Counted from the first letter of the stretch, positions 29,741 to 38,542 are shown. The stretch: 64,000 bases of DNA from Microbacterium testaceum (GCF_001476285.1 NZ_LDRU01000023.1:1-64000); one strand, 5' to 3'. Made by a program: numbers and translations. The notes: generated by a model from the sequence alone, not told the origin.

Positions 29741-30889
29741 ATGACCACGACACGCGCCCAGCATCGTCGCCGCACCACGCGTCGCACGCGCCTTCGCCGA
29801 ACCCTCGTCGCCACGACGGCGATCGTGCTGATCGCGGGCGGAGTGACCGCCTTCGCCCTGACCCGCGGAGCATCGACCCCCACCGCGGACGGCACGACCG
29901 CACCCGCGGTCGAAGACACCCCGACGCCGACCCCCACGCCGAAGACGGCCTCGGAGCAGCTCCTCGCGACGACCGCCGACCCGAAAGCGTGCGCGGTGTC
30001 GTTCGCGGGCGACGGGATCGCGCTCGCCCCGCAGCTCCAGACGCAGGACGCGCTGTACACGGGCCTGCCCCTCCCCCAGGCCGATGGTCGCGTGTTCGCC
30101 GGCTGGTACGAGTCCGCCGCGGATGCGGCCGCCATGACGCTTTCCGCCCGGGTCAACGGTTCCGATCTCGTCACGTGCACGGCGCAGGAGAAGACGCTGC
30201 ACGCCGGCTGGACGACGCCCGACGCGAACGCGGCGGAGGATGCCAGCATCCCGATCCTGATGTACCACCAGTTCACGACGAAGCCCGAGGGCGAAGACAA
30301 CTGGCTGCGCCTCAACTACGCCTACATCGGTGACTTCGATGCCCAGATGGCCTACATCCAGGAGGGCGGCTTCTACCTGCCCACCTGGGACGAACTCAGC
30401 GCCTTCATCGACGGCAAGGTGTTCCTGCCGAAGCACTCCGTGATCATCACCGACGACGACGCCGACAGCACATGGCTCGAACTCGCCGCCCCCGTCGTCG
30501 ACAAGCGCAACCTGCTCACGACCTCGTTCGTCATCACCTCGGCCCGCACCGAACCCACACCGAACCGCTTCGTGCTCCAGCGTTCGCACACGCACGACAT
30601 GCACCGCGCGGGCGAGAACGGCAAGGGGCGGATGGTGAACGACGACGCCGACACGATCGCCGCCGACCTCGAGCAGTCCGCGACGATCCTCGGCGCGAAA
30701 GAGGTCGTCGCCTACCCGTTCGGGCACTACAACGACACGACCAAAGAGGGAGTGCGCAAAGCCGGCTTCGAGCTGGGGCGCACCATCGAGCACGGCTACG
30801 TGCGCATCGGCACCGACAAGCTCGCTCTTCCGGTCATCCGGATGAACTACGGGATGACCGTCGACGACTTGAAGGATGCCATCGGCTGA
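29741..30889 (+). CDS. Secreted polysaccharide deacetylase (CE4/NodB fold)
   Basis: A 382-residue exported or membrane-anchored protein. After a basic N-terminus comes one hydrophobic helix (about 24-42), a Thr/Pro linker, a segment with FAGWYES and LHAGWTT that resembles an InlB B-repeat, and then a NodB-type domain: ILMYHQF, motif 1 ITDDDA (Asp where most have Gly), motif 2 SHTHDMH with the metal His pair, and AYPFGHYND. It probably removes acetyl groups from a cell-wall or surface glycan, where the wall-binding repeat would help. Confidence 0.85.
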   Translation: MTTTRAQHRRRTTRRTRLRRTLVATTAIVLIAGGVTAFALTRGASTPTADGTTAPAVEDTPTPTPTPKTASEQLLATTADPKACAVSFAGDGIALAPQLQTQDALYTGLPLPQADGRVFAGWYESAADAAAMTLSARVNGSDLVTCTAQEKTLHAGWTTPDANAAEDASIPILMYHQFTTKPEGEDNWLRLNYAYIGDFDAQMAYIQEGGFYLPTWDELSAFIDGKVFLPKHSVIITDDDADSTWLELAAPVVDKRNLLTTSFVITSARTEPTPNRFVLQRSHTHDMHRAGENGKGRMVNDDADTIAADLEQSATILGAKEVVAYPFGHYNDTTKEGVRKAGFELGRTIEHGYVRIGTDKLALPVIRMNYGMTVDDLKDAIG

Positions 30890-31034
30890 TCGGGCGAGGG
30901 GCGCACCCTATCGGGGACGAACAGGGGTGAACACCTGCTACCTCCCAGGTAACTGATCCACAATACCAAGTTGAGCACGCGTCGGCCGGTCTACGCTGTG
31001 TACTTCTGGCTTCCCTTCCGAAACGCGAGAGCCC

Positions 31035-32165
31035 ATGATCCTTTCCGTCATCGTTCCGACCTTCAACGAAGGTCCGAACGTCGCCGAACTCGTTCGACGT
31101 ACGGCGGCAGCGCTCCCGGGTCGCGACATCGAGATCATCTTCGTCGACGACTCCACCGACGACACCCCCGAGATCATCCGCGGTGTCGCGCAGAACGCTC
31201 CGGTCCCGGTCCGCCTGATCCATCGCGACGCACCGCAGGGCGGGCTCGGCGGGGCGGTCGTCGAAGGCATCAAGGCTGCGGCATCCGATTTCTGTGTCGT
31301 CATGGACGGCGACCTGCAGCACCCGCCGGAGGTCATCGCCGATCTGCTCGCGCGCGCCGAGATGGGCGACGCCGAGGTGGTCGTCGCCTCGCGCTACGTC
31401 GACGGGGGTACCTCCGACGGCCTCGCGAACGCCGTGCGCACGATGGTCTCGCGTGCGTCGACGATGCTCACCAAGGCGATGTTCCCGAAGAAGCTGCACA
31501 ACTGCTCCGACCCGATGACGGGCTTCTTCCTCATCGACCGTCGCTCGCTCGACATCGACGAGCTGCGTCCGCGCGGCTTCAAGATCCTGCTCGAGATCCT
31601 CGCGCGCAAGCAGATGCGCGTCGCCGAGGTGCCGTTCGATTTCGCTCCCCGGTTCGCCGGCGAGAGCAAGGCCTCGTTCAGCCAGGGCATGCGCTTCCTG
31701 ACGCAGCTCACCATGCTCCGCTTCGGTCGCATGTCGGCCTTCGCCGTCGTCGGCGGCCTGGGCGCCGTGGCGAACCTGGCGATCATGTGGGGACTGCAGA
31801 CCTTCGGCGTGCAGTACCTCGTCGCCGCGGTCATCGCGAGCGTGCTGACCATCATCGCCAACTTCATCGCGCTCGAGTACCTCGTCTTCGCCGACATGCG
31901 CGAGGAGTCGGGGCTCATGCGGCACCGCTTCATCAAGTCGTTCACGTTCAACGGCATCGAGGCGATCGTGCGCATCCCGGTCATCTGGCTGCTCGTCAAC
32001 GAGGCGCACATCCAGAGCGTGCTCGCGGCGGCACTCACGCTCATCGCGGCGTTCATCATCCGCTTCGTGTTCCACGCCCTCGTCGTGTACGCACCGAAGA
32101 AGGCTCAGGCGGCGCCCGCCGTGGCCGCGGTGCGCGAACCCCTCGAGGACGAACTCGCGGCCTGA
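31035..32165 (+). CDS. GT2 glycosyltransferase fused to a GtrA-like membrane domain
   Basis: A 376-residue protein. The N-terminal 230 residues are a dolichol-phosphate-mannose-synthase-like GT2 enzyme (SVIVPTFNEGPNVAEL, IIFVDDSTDDT, DXD region MDGDLQHPPEV near 90, GASRYVDGG-like ASRYVDGG, SDPMTGFF). The C-terminal 130 residues are a GtrA domain with four membrane helices (AFAVVGGLGAVANLAIMWGL onward). It probably transfers a sugar to polyprenyl phosphate and may help flip it for envelope glycosylation. About 145 bases separate it from the deacetylase gene. Confidence 0.92.
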   Translation: MILSVIVPTFNEGPNVAELVRRTAAALPGRDIEIIFVDDSTDDTPEIIRGVAQNAPVPVRLIHRDAPQGGLGGAVVEGIKAAASDFCVVMDGDLQHPPEVIADLLARAEMGDAEVVVASRYVDGGTSDGLANAVRTMVSRASTMLTKAMFPKKLHNCSDPMTGFFLIDRRSLDIDELRPRGFKILLEILARKQMRVAEVPFDFAPRFAGESKASFSQGMRFLTQLTMLRFGRMSAFAVVGGLGAVANLAIMWGLQTFGVQYLVAAVIASVLTIIANFIALEYLVFADMREESGLMRHRFIKSFTFNGIEAIVRIPVIWLLVNEAHIQSVLAAALTLIAAFIIRFVFHALVVYAPKKAQAAPAVAAVREPLEDELAA

Positions 32166-32198
32166 CCCGCCGGCCGCCTGCGGACCTGCTCTCCGGCG

Positions 32199-32204
32199 TA
32201 CCCT
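32199..32204 (+). promoter_or_regulatory. -10 box (TACCCT) before the mycoredoxin gene
   Basis: TACCCT ends exactly six bases before the ATG; the intervening GGAGAC is too close for a normal ribosome site if the start is the first base of the message. It matches the leaderless layout seen elsewhere in the window. Confidence 0.45.
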
Positions 32205-32210
32205 GGAGAC

Positions 32211-32468
32211 ATGTCCTCTGACGCTCCCATCCGCATGTTCGGTGCCGACTGGTGCCGCGATTGCATCCGCACGAAGAAGCAGCTCGACGACCTCGGCATC
32301 GCGTACGAGTACGTCGACCTGGTCGCCGACCCCGCCGCCGCCGACGTGGCGAAGGAGATCTCGGGCCGCACCAGCATCCCCGTCGTGGTGTACCCCGACT
32401 CGAGCCACCACGTCGAGCCCAGCAACGCCGACGTCGAGGCGAAGCTGCGCGAACTGTCGCTGATCTGA
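32211..32468 (+). CDS. Mycoredoxin (glutaredoxin-like protein)
   Basis: An 85-residue thiol-disulfide protein that reduces mycothiol mixed disulfides in actinobacteria. It shows the active site WCRDC (Cys15 and Cys18) and the cis-Pro region TSIPVVVYPD. The WCxxC dipeptide differs from the WCGYC of Mycobacterium mycoredoxin-1, so it may be a paralogue with a different partner. The stop is followed four bases later by the TTG start of kynureninase. Confidence 0.88.
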   Translation: MSSDAPIRMFGADWCRDCIRTKKQLDDLGIAYEYVDLVADPAAADVAKEISGRTSIPVVVYPDSSHHVEPSNADVEAKLRELSLI

Positions 32469-32500
32469 CCCCTTGTCGTCCGACCCCTTGTCGACCGACC
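32467..32500 (+). repeat. 15-base tandem duplication at the kynureninase start
   Basis: GACCCCTTGTCGTCC (32467-32481) is followed directly by GACCCCTTGTCGACC (32482-32496) and a partial third GACC. Each full unit carries an in-frame TTG, so the duplication doubles the possible start codons and shifts the N-terminus by five residues without breaking the frame. Confidence 0.85.
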
Positions 32501-33735
32501 TGACGGCCGCCTTCGCGGCGGAGGCGACGGCTCTCGACGCCGGTGATCCGCTCGCGCATCATCGCGACGCGTTCGTCGGCGCCGAGACGTCGCTGATCTA
32601 CTTCGACGGCAACTCCCTCGGGCGCCCTCCGCGGGCGACCGGGGAGCGCCTCGCGCGATTCGTCGAAGACGAGTGGGGCGGCCGCCTCATCCGCGGCTGG
32701 GACGAGTCCTGGATGCAGCTGCCGTTCGAGATCGGCGACCGCATCGGCGCCGTCGCGCTGGGCGCCGCGGCGGGGCAGACCGTCATCGGCGACTCGACGA
32801 CGGTGCTCCTCTACAAGCTCCTGCGCGCCGCCCTCGACGAGCGCATGGCTGCGGATCCGGATCGCGTCGAGATCGTCGTCGGGCGCGACGACTTCCCGAC
32901 CGATCGGTACCTGGTCGAGGGCATCGCCGCCGAACGCGGGGCGCGCGTCGTGTGGGTCGAGGTCGACACGTCGCGCGGCGTCGAGCCGGCACTCCTCCGC
33001 GCGGTCGTGGGTCCTCACACGGCGGTGGTGCTCCTCAGCCACGTCTCGTACCGCTCCGGGTTCCTCGCCGACGGGGCCGAGTTGACGCGCATCGCCCAGG
33101 ACGCCGGAGCCCTCGTGCTCTGGGACCTGTGCCACTCCGCGGGTTCGGTGCCGGTCGAACTCGACACGTGGGGCGCCGATCTCGCGGTCGGGTGCACCTA
33201 CAAGTACCTCAACGGCGGACCCGGGTCCCCCGCCTTCGCCTACGTCGCCGCGCGCCACCACGACACCCTCACCCAGCCCGTGCAGGGGTGGATGGGCGCG
33301 GCCGACGTCTTCTCGATGGGCCCCGACTACCGGCCCGCGACGGGGATGCGCCGCTTCCTCTCGGGGACGCCGCCGATCCTCGGCATGATCGCGATGCAGG
33401 ACACGCTCGACCTCCTCGAAACGGCCGGGATCGCCGCCGTGCGTGAGAAGTCCGTCGCGCTCACCGAGTTCGCCCTGCGCGTGAGCGACGGCATCCTGTC
33501 TCCCCTCGACGTGCGTGTCGCCTCACCTCGGGACGCGGCGGAGCGCGGGGGGCACGTGACGCTCTCCCACCCGGCGATGCGCGCGGTGACCGCCCGTCTG
33601 TGGACGCAGGACGTCCTGCCCGACTACCGCGACCCGGGGGGACTTCGCATCGGCCTGTCGCCGCTGTCGACGAGCTTCGCCGAGGTGCTCACGGGCCTCG
33701 AGGCGGTCGCCGAGGCGTTACGCGCCAAGGCCTGA
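32473..33735 (+). CDS. kynU: Kynureninase
   Basis: This PLP enzyme cleaves kynurenine to anthranilate and alanine. The 420-residue protein has YFDGNSLGRPP at the N-terminus, the cofactor Lys244 in CTYKYLNGGPGSPAF, WDLCHSAGSVPVEL and GWMGAADVF. No tryptophan dioxygenase or kynurenine formamidase is next to it, so the rest of the pathway must lie elsewhere. The start appears to be TTG (32473 or 32488) without a ribosome site, so it is probably translated by coupling to the mycoredoxin gene. Confidence 0.92.
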   Translation: MSSDPLSTDLTAAFAAEATALDAGDPLAHHRDAFVGAETSLIYFDGNSLGRPPRATGERLARFVEDEWGGRLIRGWDESWMQLPFEIGDRIGAVALGAAAGQTVIGDSTTVLLYKLLRAALDERMAADPDRVEIVVGRDDFPTDRYLVEGIAAERGARVVWVEVDTSRGVEPALLRAVVGPHTAVVLLSHVSYRSGFLADGAELTRIAQDAGALVLWDLCHSAGSVPVELDTWGADLAVGCTYKYLNGGPGSPAFAYVAARHHDTLTQPVQGWMGAADVFSMGPDYRPATGMRRFLSGTPPILGMIAMQDTLDLLETAGIAAVREKSVALTEFALRVSDGILSPLDVRVASPRDAAERGGHVTLSHPAMRAVTARLWTQDVLPDYRDPGGLRIGLSPLSTSFAEVLTGLEAVAEALRAKA

Positions 33736-33786
33736 GCCCCGCCGCGCTGCGCGCTCCCGCGCCCTCGCGCTCCCGCCCTCGCTCGG

Positions 33787-33849
33787 CGTTGAGTGTCCAA
33801 AACACCCGGACGATTTTCGGAGCCGTCCGGGTGTTTTGGACACTCAACG
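33787..33849. repeat. Long perfect palindrome (26-base arms), REP-like or bidirectional terminator
   Basis: Arms at 33787-33812 and 33824-33849 are perfect complements over 26 bases with an 11-base loop. The central part of the left arm reads TGTCCAAAACACCCGGACG. It lies between the convergent kynU and ROK genes and could terminate both, but such length and perfection are more typical of a mobile intergenic palindrome. It is followed directly by a GC-rich tandem repeat. Confidence 0.85.
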
Positions 33850-33852
33850 GGG

Positions 33853-33934
33853 TGCGGGGCCGCAGGGACGGGCGCGCAGGGAACGAGGCCGCGGAAACGG
33901 GCGCGCGGGGACGGGGCCGCAGGGACGGGCGCTC
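33853..33934. repeat. Imperfect GC-rich tandem repeat, about 29 bases x 2.8
   Basis: Three imperfect units follow each other; the first and third share GGGGCCGCAGGGACGGGCGC and the middle one diverges (GAGGCCGCGGAAACGGGCGC). The array runs to just before the ROK gene stop. It is noncoding on both strands as far as I can tell. Confidence 0.65.
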
Positions 33935-33936
33935 GG

Positions 33937-35073
33937 TCAGCGCGCGTCGACGTGGTCGCGCAGAACGGAACCGGCGGCCGCGACCGCGCCCGCATCGCGC
34001 TGGTTCGCCGAGACCGCGACGACCAGGTTCGTGCGGCCGAGGGCGCGCGCGTGGTCACGCACGCCGTCGAGGTAGCGGTCGAGAAGCCGGCCGTAGCCGC
34101 GCCCCGAGAGCACGAGCCGGTCGAGGTCGAGCACGTCGGCGAACGCGACCACTCCCCGACTGAAAGCGGCCACCGCATCGTCGATCGCCCGAGCGGCGCG
34201 GGGGTCGGTGCCCGCCCGCGCGGCGATGCGATCGGCAGTCAGTCTGGTGCCGGCTTCGTCGTGGTACCTCTTCACGATCGCGTCGGTCGCGCCCACGACG
34301 GCGAGGCAGCCCCGTTGCCCACAGCGGCACAGGGGGCCGGCCGGATCGATGGGAAGATGCCGGATGTCACCCGCTCGACCGCGCGATCCGCGGACGAGAC
34401 GCCCGTCGACGACGATCCCCGCACCCAGCTCCCCGTCGAGGTGGATCACCGCCAGGGCGCGAGATTCGGCCGCCGCACCCGTCCACACTTCACCGGCGGC
34501 GGACAGGAGTGCGGCGCTCTCGAGCCGGACGTCCAGGCCCGTCGCCGCCTCCAGCGCGGAGCGGAGGGGGAACCCCTCCAACGTAGCGAGGCCGGGCGTA
34601 TCGACGATCGCTCCCGCGTCGTCGTGTGGCCCGGGCACGGCGACGCACAGACCCTCGACGAGTCCGTCGCCCAGCGATGTCGCCGTGAGCAGCTCGGTGA
34701 CGGCCGACGTCACGGAGGTGACGATGTCGTTCGGGTCGGCGTCCGCCGCGCCGGCCACGCCGATGCGGCCGACGACGGCACCCCAGAGGTTGGCCACGAC
34801 GACCTGCACCGATTCAGGGCCGAGCTGCACCCCGAGGCCGTAGCGCGTCGTCGGGTTGACGTCGAGCAGCTCGCGTCGCTTCCCCCCGGTGGACTCGCTG
34901 TGACCCACCGACATGACGAGCCTCTGGTCGATCAGGTGGCGCACGGCGTTCGTCATCGTCGCGGGGGTGAGGCCCGTCGCGGCGGCGAGCTCGATGCGGC
35001 TGATCGGCCCGCGCGTGCGGATGACGTCGAGCACCAGCGATGGCGTGGAGACGCCGGTCGTCTCTCCCGGCAT
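33937..35073 (-). CDS. ROK family transcriptional regulator
   Basis: A 378-residue repressor-type protein with an N-terminal winged helix (VLDVIRTRGPISRIELAAATGLTPATMTNAVRHLIDQRLV) and a sugar-kinase-like ROK domain with the zinc motif CRCGQRGCL near 247-255. ROK regulators bind a sugar and release DNA. It is divergent from the beta-mannosidase gene. The ATG at 35073 (MPGETTGVST) has GAGAAAG upstream; a GTG four codons earlier is an alternative. It is the likely owner of the TAATT-N10-AATAA boxes at both ends of the mannoside locus. Confidence 0.9.
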   Translation of the reverse strand: MPGETTGVSTPSLVLDVIRTRGPISRIELAAATGLTPATMTNAVRHLIDQRLVMSVGHSESTGGKRRELLDVNPTTRYGLGVQLGPESVQVVVANLWGAVVGRIGVAGAADADPNDIVTSVTSAVTELLTATSLGDGLVEGLCVAVPGPHDDAGAIVDTPGLATLEGFPLRSALEAATGLDVRLESAALLSAAGEVWTGAAAESRALAVIHLDGELGAGIVVDGRLVRGSRGRAGDIRHLPIDPAGPLCRCGQRGCLAVVGATDAIVKRYHDEAGTRLTADRIAARAGTDPRAARAIDDAVAAFSRGVVAFADVLDLDRLVLSGRGYGRLLDRYLDGVRDHARALGRTNLVVAVSANQRDAGAVAAAGSVLRDHVDAR

Positions 35074-35090
35074 ACTTTCTCTCACCCGCT

Positions 35091-35110
35091 TAATTTAGTA
35101 GGTTGAATAA
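35091..35110. promoter_or_regulatory. Putative ROK operator, copy 1 (TAATT-N10-AATAA)
   Basis: TAATT and AATAA are separated by ten bases in the divergent gap between the ROK gene and the beta-mannosidase gene. Read on the other strand it is TTATT-N10-AATTA, close to the TTATTT...AAATTA pattern of NagC/Mlc boxes, which are also bound by ROK proteins. The same box with identical spacing occurs at 41777-41796. Confidence 0.6.
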
Positions 35111-35194
35111 CACCCGTGACCGTTCTGATACTACCGCCCACCCGGATCCGAGTGGGCGGACGGCGGGCCTCTCCCGGAAGGAACACCGACGCTG

Positions 35195-37660
35195 ATGTAC
35201 CACCCCCTCGACGAAGGCTGGACCCTGACCCTCCTGCGCGGAGACCGCCCGGATGCCTACGCGGCCCTCGACGACGGCATCCCGGCGACCGTTCCCGGGG
35301 TCGTGCACACCGACCTCCTCGCCGCCGGCCTGATGGCCGATCCCTTCCCGGGTGCGCAGGAGGCCGAGCTCGCGTGGATCGGAGAATCGGACTGGCGTTA
35401 CCGATCGACGTTCTCGTGGCACCCCACCCTCGATGACGCGCACGTCGACCTCGTCGCCGAGGGACTCGACACCGTCGCGACCGTCCGCATCAACGACGTG
35501 GTCGTGCTCGAGACGGTGAATCAGCACCGCAGCTACCGCACCGACCTCGCCGCGGTGCTGCGCGAGGGGGAGAACAGCGTCGAGATCGACTTCCGCTCCC
35601 CCGTCCGGTACGCCCGTGAGCGCGAGGAGGTGCTCGGGGAACGCCCCCACTCGTACGCGCACCCGTTCAACACCATCCGCAAGAGCGCCTGCAACTTCGG
35701 CTGGGACTGGGGTCCCGACTTCGCCACCGCCGGCATCTGGCGACCCCTCGGCCTGCAGGAGTGGGCGCACGTGCGCATCGCGGCGGTGCGCCCGGTGGTC
35801 GACATCGTCAACGGCATCCCGCACCTCACCGCGCATGTCGACCTCGAGTGGCAGGGCGACGACGAGGAGCCGGTCACGGTCGAGATCGAGGTCGCGGGAG
35901 CCTCCGCGCGAGTCGAGGCACGGCCGGGTCAGCCCGTCGTGATCGACCTCGATGTCCCGGATGCCGAGCCCTGGTGGCCGCGCGGCTACGGCGAGGCGAG
36001 GCTCTACGACCTCGCCGTGCGGGTGGGCGACGGTGTCGACGAGGCGACCCGCTGGTCGCGGGCGATCGGATTCCGCCGTGTCGAAGTCGACATCGCGCCC
36101 GACGAGCAGGGCAGCCCCTTCTCGGTGCGCATCAACGGCCGGGACGTCTATGTGCACGGGGCCAACTGGATTCCCGACGACGTCTTCGTCACCCGCATCA
36201 CGCCCGAGAGCCTCGCGGCCTCGATCACGGATGCCACGGACGCGGGCCTCAACCTGCTGCGCGTGTGGGGCGGCGGCCTCTACGAGAGCGACGACTTCTA
36301 CGACATCTGCGACCGCGAGGGCGTCCTCGTCTGGCAGGACTTCCTGCTGGCGTGCGCCGCCTACTCCGAGGATGCCGAGCTGTGGGACGAGTTCGAGGCG
36401 GAGGCGCGCGAGGCCGTCACGCGTCTGACGAGCCACCCGAGCCTCGTCATCTGGAACGGCGGCAACGAGAACATCTGGGGCTACGTCGATTGGAAATGGC
36501 GCTCTCGCTTGAACGGGCGCACGTGGGGTGAGGGCTACTACCGCGACCTCTTCCCCCGCATCGTCTCCGAGCTCGCACCGACGACCTTCTACTCGGACGG
36601 GAGCCCCTTCTCGTTCAGCTCGTACGTCCACCCCAACGACGACTCCCACGGAACGATGCACATCTGGGACGTCTGGAACACGCGCGACTACGACGGCTAC
36701 CGCGCCTACCACCCCCGGTTCGTCTCGGAGTTCGGCTTCCAGGGCCCACCCGCGTTCTCGACGCTCGAGAGCGTCGTTCGCGACGAGCCCCGCAGTCCCT
36801 TCGGCCGTGAGATGCTCGCGCACCAGAAGGCGAACGAGGGCAATGACAAGCTCGAGCGGGGCCTGGGCACGCACCTGCCGGCGCCCGGCGACTACGCCGA
36901 CTGGCACTGGACGATGCAGCTGAACCAGGCCCGGGCGGTCTCCTTCGGCATCGAGTGGTTCCGCTCGCTGTTCCCCCTGAACCGCGGGTGGATCGTGTGG
37001 CAGCTCAACGACTGCTGGCCGGTCGTGTCGTGGGCCGCGGTCGACAGCCACCGTCACCGCAAGCCCCTCTGGTACGAGCTGCGACGCGTCTCTGCCCCGC
37101 GACTCCTGACGATCCAGCCCGTGCTCGACGGCGACGGCCTGCGCGTGACCCTCCACAACGACAGCGACGAGGCGATCACCGGCCGTGTCGAGCTGCGCCG
37201 CGAGGGCCTCGATGGCACCGTCCTGGCATCCCTCGCTCTCGACCTCGAGGTGGCGGCGCGCTCGGCCTGGACGGCTCCGATCGACGCGTCGCTGGCCGTG
37301 GCCGGCGACCCGTCGCGCGAAGTCCTCGTCGCCGAGTCGTCCTCGGGAGAGCGCGGTCTGCACTACTTCGCGGAGGACACCGCCCTCGCCCTCGTCGACG
37401 CGACGGCGGTGGACGCGCGCGCCGTGGCGGACGGCTACGAGGTCACGCTGACCGCGCAGACGCTGGTGAAGGATGCAACGCTCCTCGTGGACCTCGTGGA
37501 TCCCGCCGCGCGCGTGGATTCGGGCATGGTGACCCTGACCGCCGGGGAACGACATGTCTTCCGGGTGAGCGGTCCCGCGGGGATCGACCCCGCGGCCTTC
37601 GCGCGCGCCGGCGTCCTGCGCAGCGCGAACGACCTGGTCGCCCGCGCGCTCGTGAGATAG
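35195..37660 (+). CDS. Beta-mannosidase (glycoside hydrolase family 2)
   Basis: An 821-residue intracellular enzyme (no signal peptide) that removes terminal beta-mannose from imported oligosaccharides. It follows the GH2 layout: sugar-binding jelly roll (about 1-170, VPGVVHTDLLAAGLM; FGWDWGPDF), Ig-like domain, TIM barrel with acid/base Glu425 in WNGGNENIWG and nucleophile Glu512 in FVSEFGFQG, then C-terminal beta domains. NWIPDDVF and WQLNDCWPVVSW are typical of beta-mannosidases. It is the first gene rightward from the ROK operator; a LacI-like gene follows after 15 bases. Confidence 0.93.
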   Translation: MYHPLDEGWTLTLLRGDRPDAYAALDDGIPATVPGVVHTDLLAAGLMADPFPGAQEAELAWIGESDWRYRSTFSWHPTLDDAHVDLVAEGLDTVATVRINDVVVLETVNQHRSYRTDLAAVLREGENSVEIDFRSPVRYAREREEVLGERPHSYAHPFNTIRKSACNFGWDWGPDFATAGIWRPLGLQEWAHVRIAAVRPVVDIVNGIPHLTAHVDLEWQGDDEEPVTVEIEVAGASARVEARPGQPVVIDLDVPDAEPWWPRGYGEARLYDLAVRVGDGVDEATRWSRAIGFRRVEVDIAPDEQGSPFSVRINGRDVYVHGANWIPDDVFVTRITPESLAASITDATDAGLNLLRVWGGGLYESDDFYDICDREGVLVWQDFLLACAAYSEDAELWDEFEAEAREAVTRLTSHPSLVIWNGGNENIWGYVDWKWRSRLNGRTWGEGYYRDLFPRIVSELAPTTFYSDGSPFSFSSYVHPNDDSHGTMHIWDVWNTRDYDGYRAYHPRFVSEFGFQGPPAFSTLESVVRDEPRSPFGREMLAHQKANEGNDKLERGLGTHLPAPGDYADWHWTMQLNQARAVSFGIEWFRSLFPLNRGWIVWQLNDCWPVVSWAAVDSHRHRKPLWYELRRVSAPRLLTIQPVLDGDGLRVTLHNDSDEAITGRVELRREGLDGTVLASLALDLEVAARSAWTAPIDASLAVAGDPSREVLVAESSSGERGLHYFAEDTALALVDATAVDARAVADGYEVTLTAQTLVKDATLLVDLVDPAARVDSGMVTLTAGERHVFRVSGPAGIDPAAFARAGVLRSANDLVARALVR

Positions 37661-37675
37661 GCGATACTGGCGACG

Positions 37676-38542
37676 ATGATGGTCGAGCCCGCACCCCCCT
37701 CCGCTCTGCGGCGCTCCGTCGGCCTGGTGCTCCGGCGCCCCGTGCGTCAGCTCGGCGTCGAGGCCTTCTACAGCGACTTCATGAGCGGGCTCGAGGAGGT
37801 GCTCACCGAGCACCGTCGCCCCTTCGTCCTGCAGGTGGTGCCCGACCTCGACGAGGAGCTCGACGCGTATCAGCGCTGGGCGCAGTCGGGTCGGGTCGCG
37901 GGGGTCGTGCTGGTCGACATCCTCGAGCAGCACGACCCCCGGCTCGAGCTCGCCGACCGTCTCGGGTTCGCGAGCGTCGCCCTCGCTCACCCCAACGACG
38001 CTCCCGACCACGCGGTCGTGTGGGTCGACGAGGAGGCGCCGATGCAGACCGCGGTCGACTATCTGCGAGAGCTCGGGCACACGCGAATCGGGCGCGTCTC
38101 GGGCCCCGACTCGCTCGCGCACACGCGGCGGCGCACGGACGCGTTCGAGTCCGCCGCGGCTCGACTGGGGCTCGACGCGCGTATCGAGGTGGCCGACTTC
38201 AGCGGCGCCGGGGGCGTCGCGGCGGTGGACCGCTTGCTCGCGGCGCCCGCCGCACCGACCGCCATCGTCTTCGACAACGACGTGATGGCCGCGGCTGCGG
38301 CGTCCGAGCTCGCCGCACGCGGAGTGGACGTGCCCGGCGACCTGTCACTCCTGGCCTGGGACGACTCGGTGCTGTGCCGATCGACCGTGCCGCCGCTCAG
38401 CGCGATGGCCCGCGACGTCGCCGCTCTCGGCGAGCGGGCGGGAACGGCGATTCTGCAGGCACTCGGCCACGACGCCCACCCGGTGATGACCGCCCCTTCG
38501 CCCGAGCTGATCGTGCGGGCTTCGACGGCTCCCGCGCGCTGA
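37676..38542 (+). CDS. LacI/GalR-type ligand-binding protein lacking the HTH domain
   Basis: A 288-residue protein that aligns with only the sugar-binding and dimerisation part of LacI regulators: RRSVGLVLRRP, AFYSDFMSGLEEVL, VDEEAPMQTAVDYLRELGHTRIGRVSG, TAIVFDNDVMAAAAASELAARGVDVPGDLSLLAWDDS. The first 12 residues replace the whole helix-turn-helix and hinge, and only 15 bases separate it from the mannosidase gene, so no DNA-binding domain can be hidden upstream. GATACT seven bases before the ATG may be a promoter. It may sense sugar for another protein or be a decayed regulator. Confidence 0.82.
   Translation: MMVEPAPPSALRRSVGLVLRRPVRQLGVEAFYSDFMSGLEEVLTEHRRPFVLQVVPDLDEELDAYQRWAQSGRVAGVVLVDILEQHDPRLELADRLGFASVALAHPNDAPDHAVVWVDEEAPMQTAVDYLRELGHTRIGRVSGPDSLAHTRRRTDAFESAAARLGLDARIEVADFSGAGGVAAVDRLLAAPAAPTAIVFDNDVMAAAAASELAARGVDVPGDLSLLAWDDSVLCRSTVPPLSAMARDVAALGERAGTAILQALGHDAHPVMTAPSPELIVRASTAPAR

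Noticed and set aside
30971..30997. TTGAGC and TACGCT as a promoter for the GT2-GtrA gene
   Set aside because: The spacer is only 15 bases and the match is weak, so I did not list it as a feature.
35090..38122. 1010-codon minus-strand open frame opposite the beta-mannosidase and LacI-like genes
   Set aside because: It shadows two clearly recognised genes; its composition is typical of antisense frames in GC-rich DNA.
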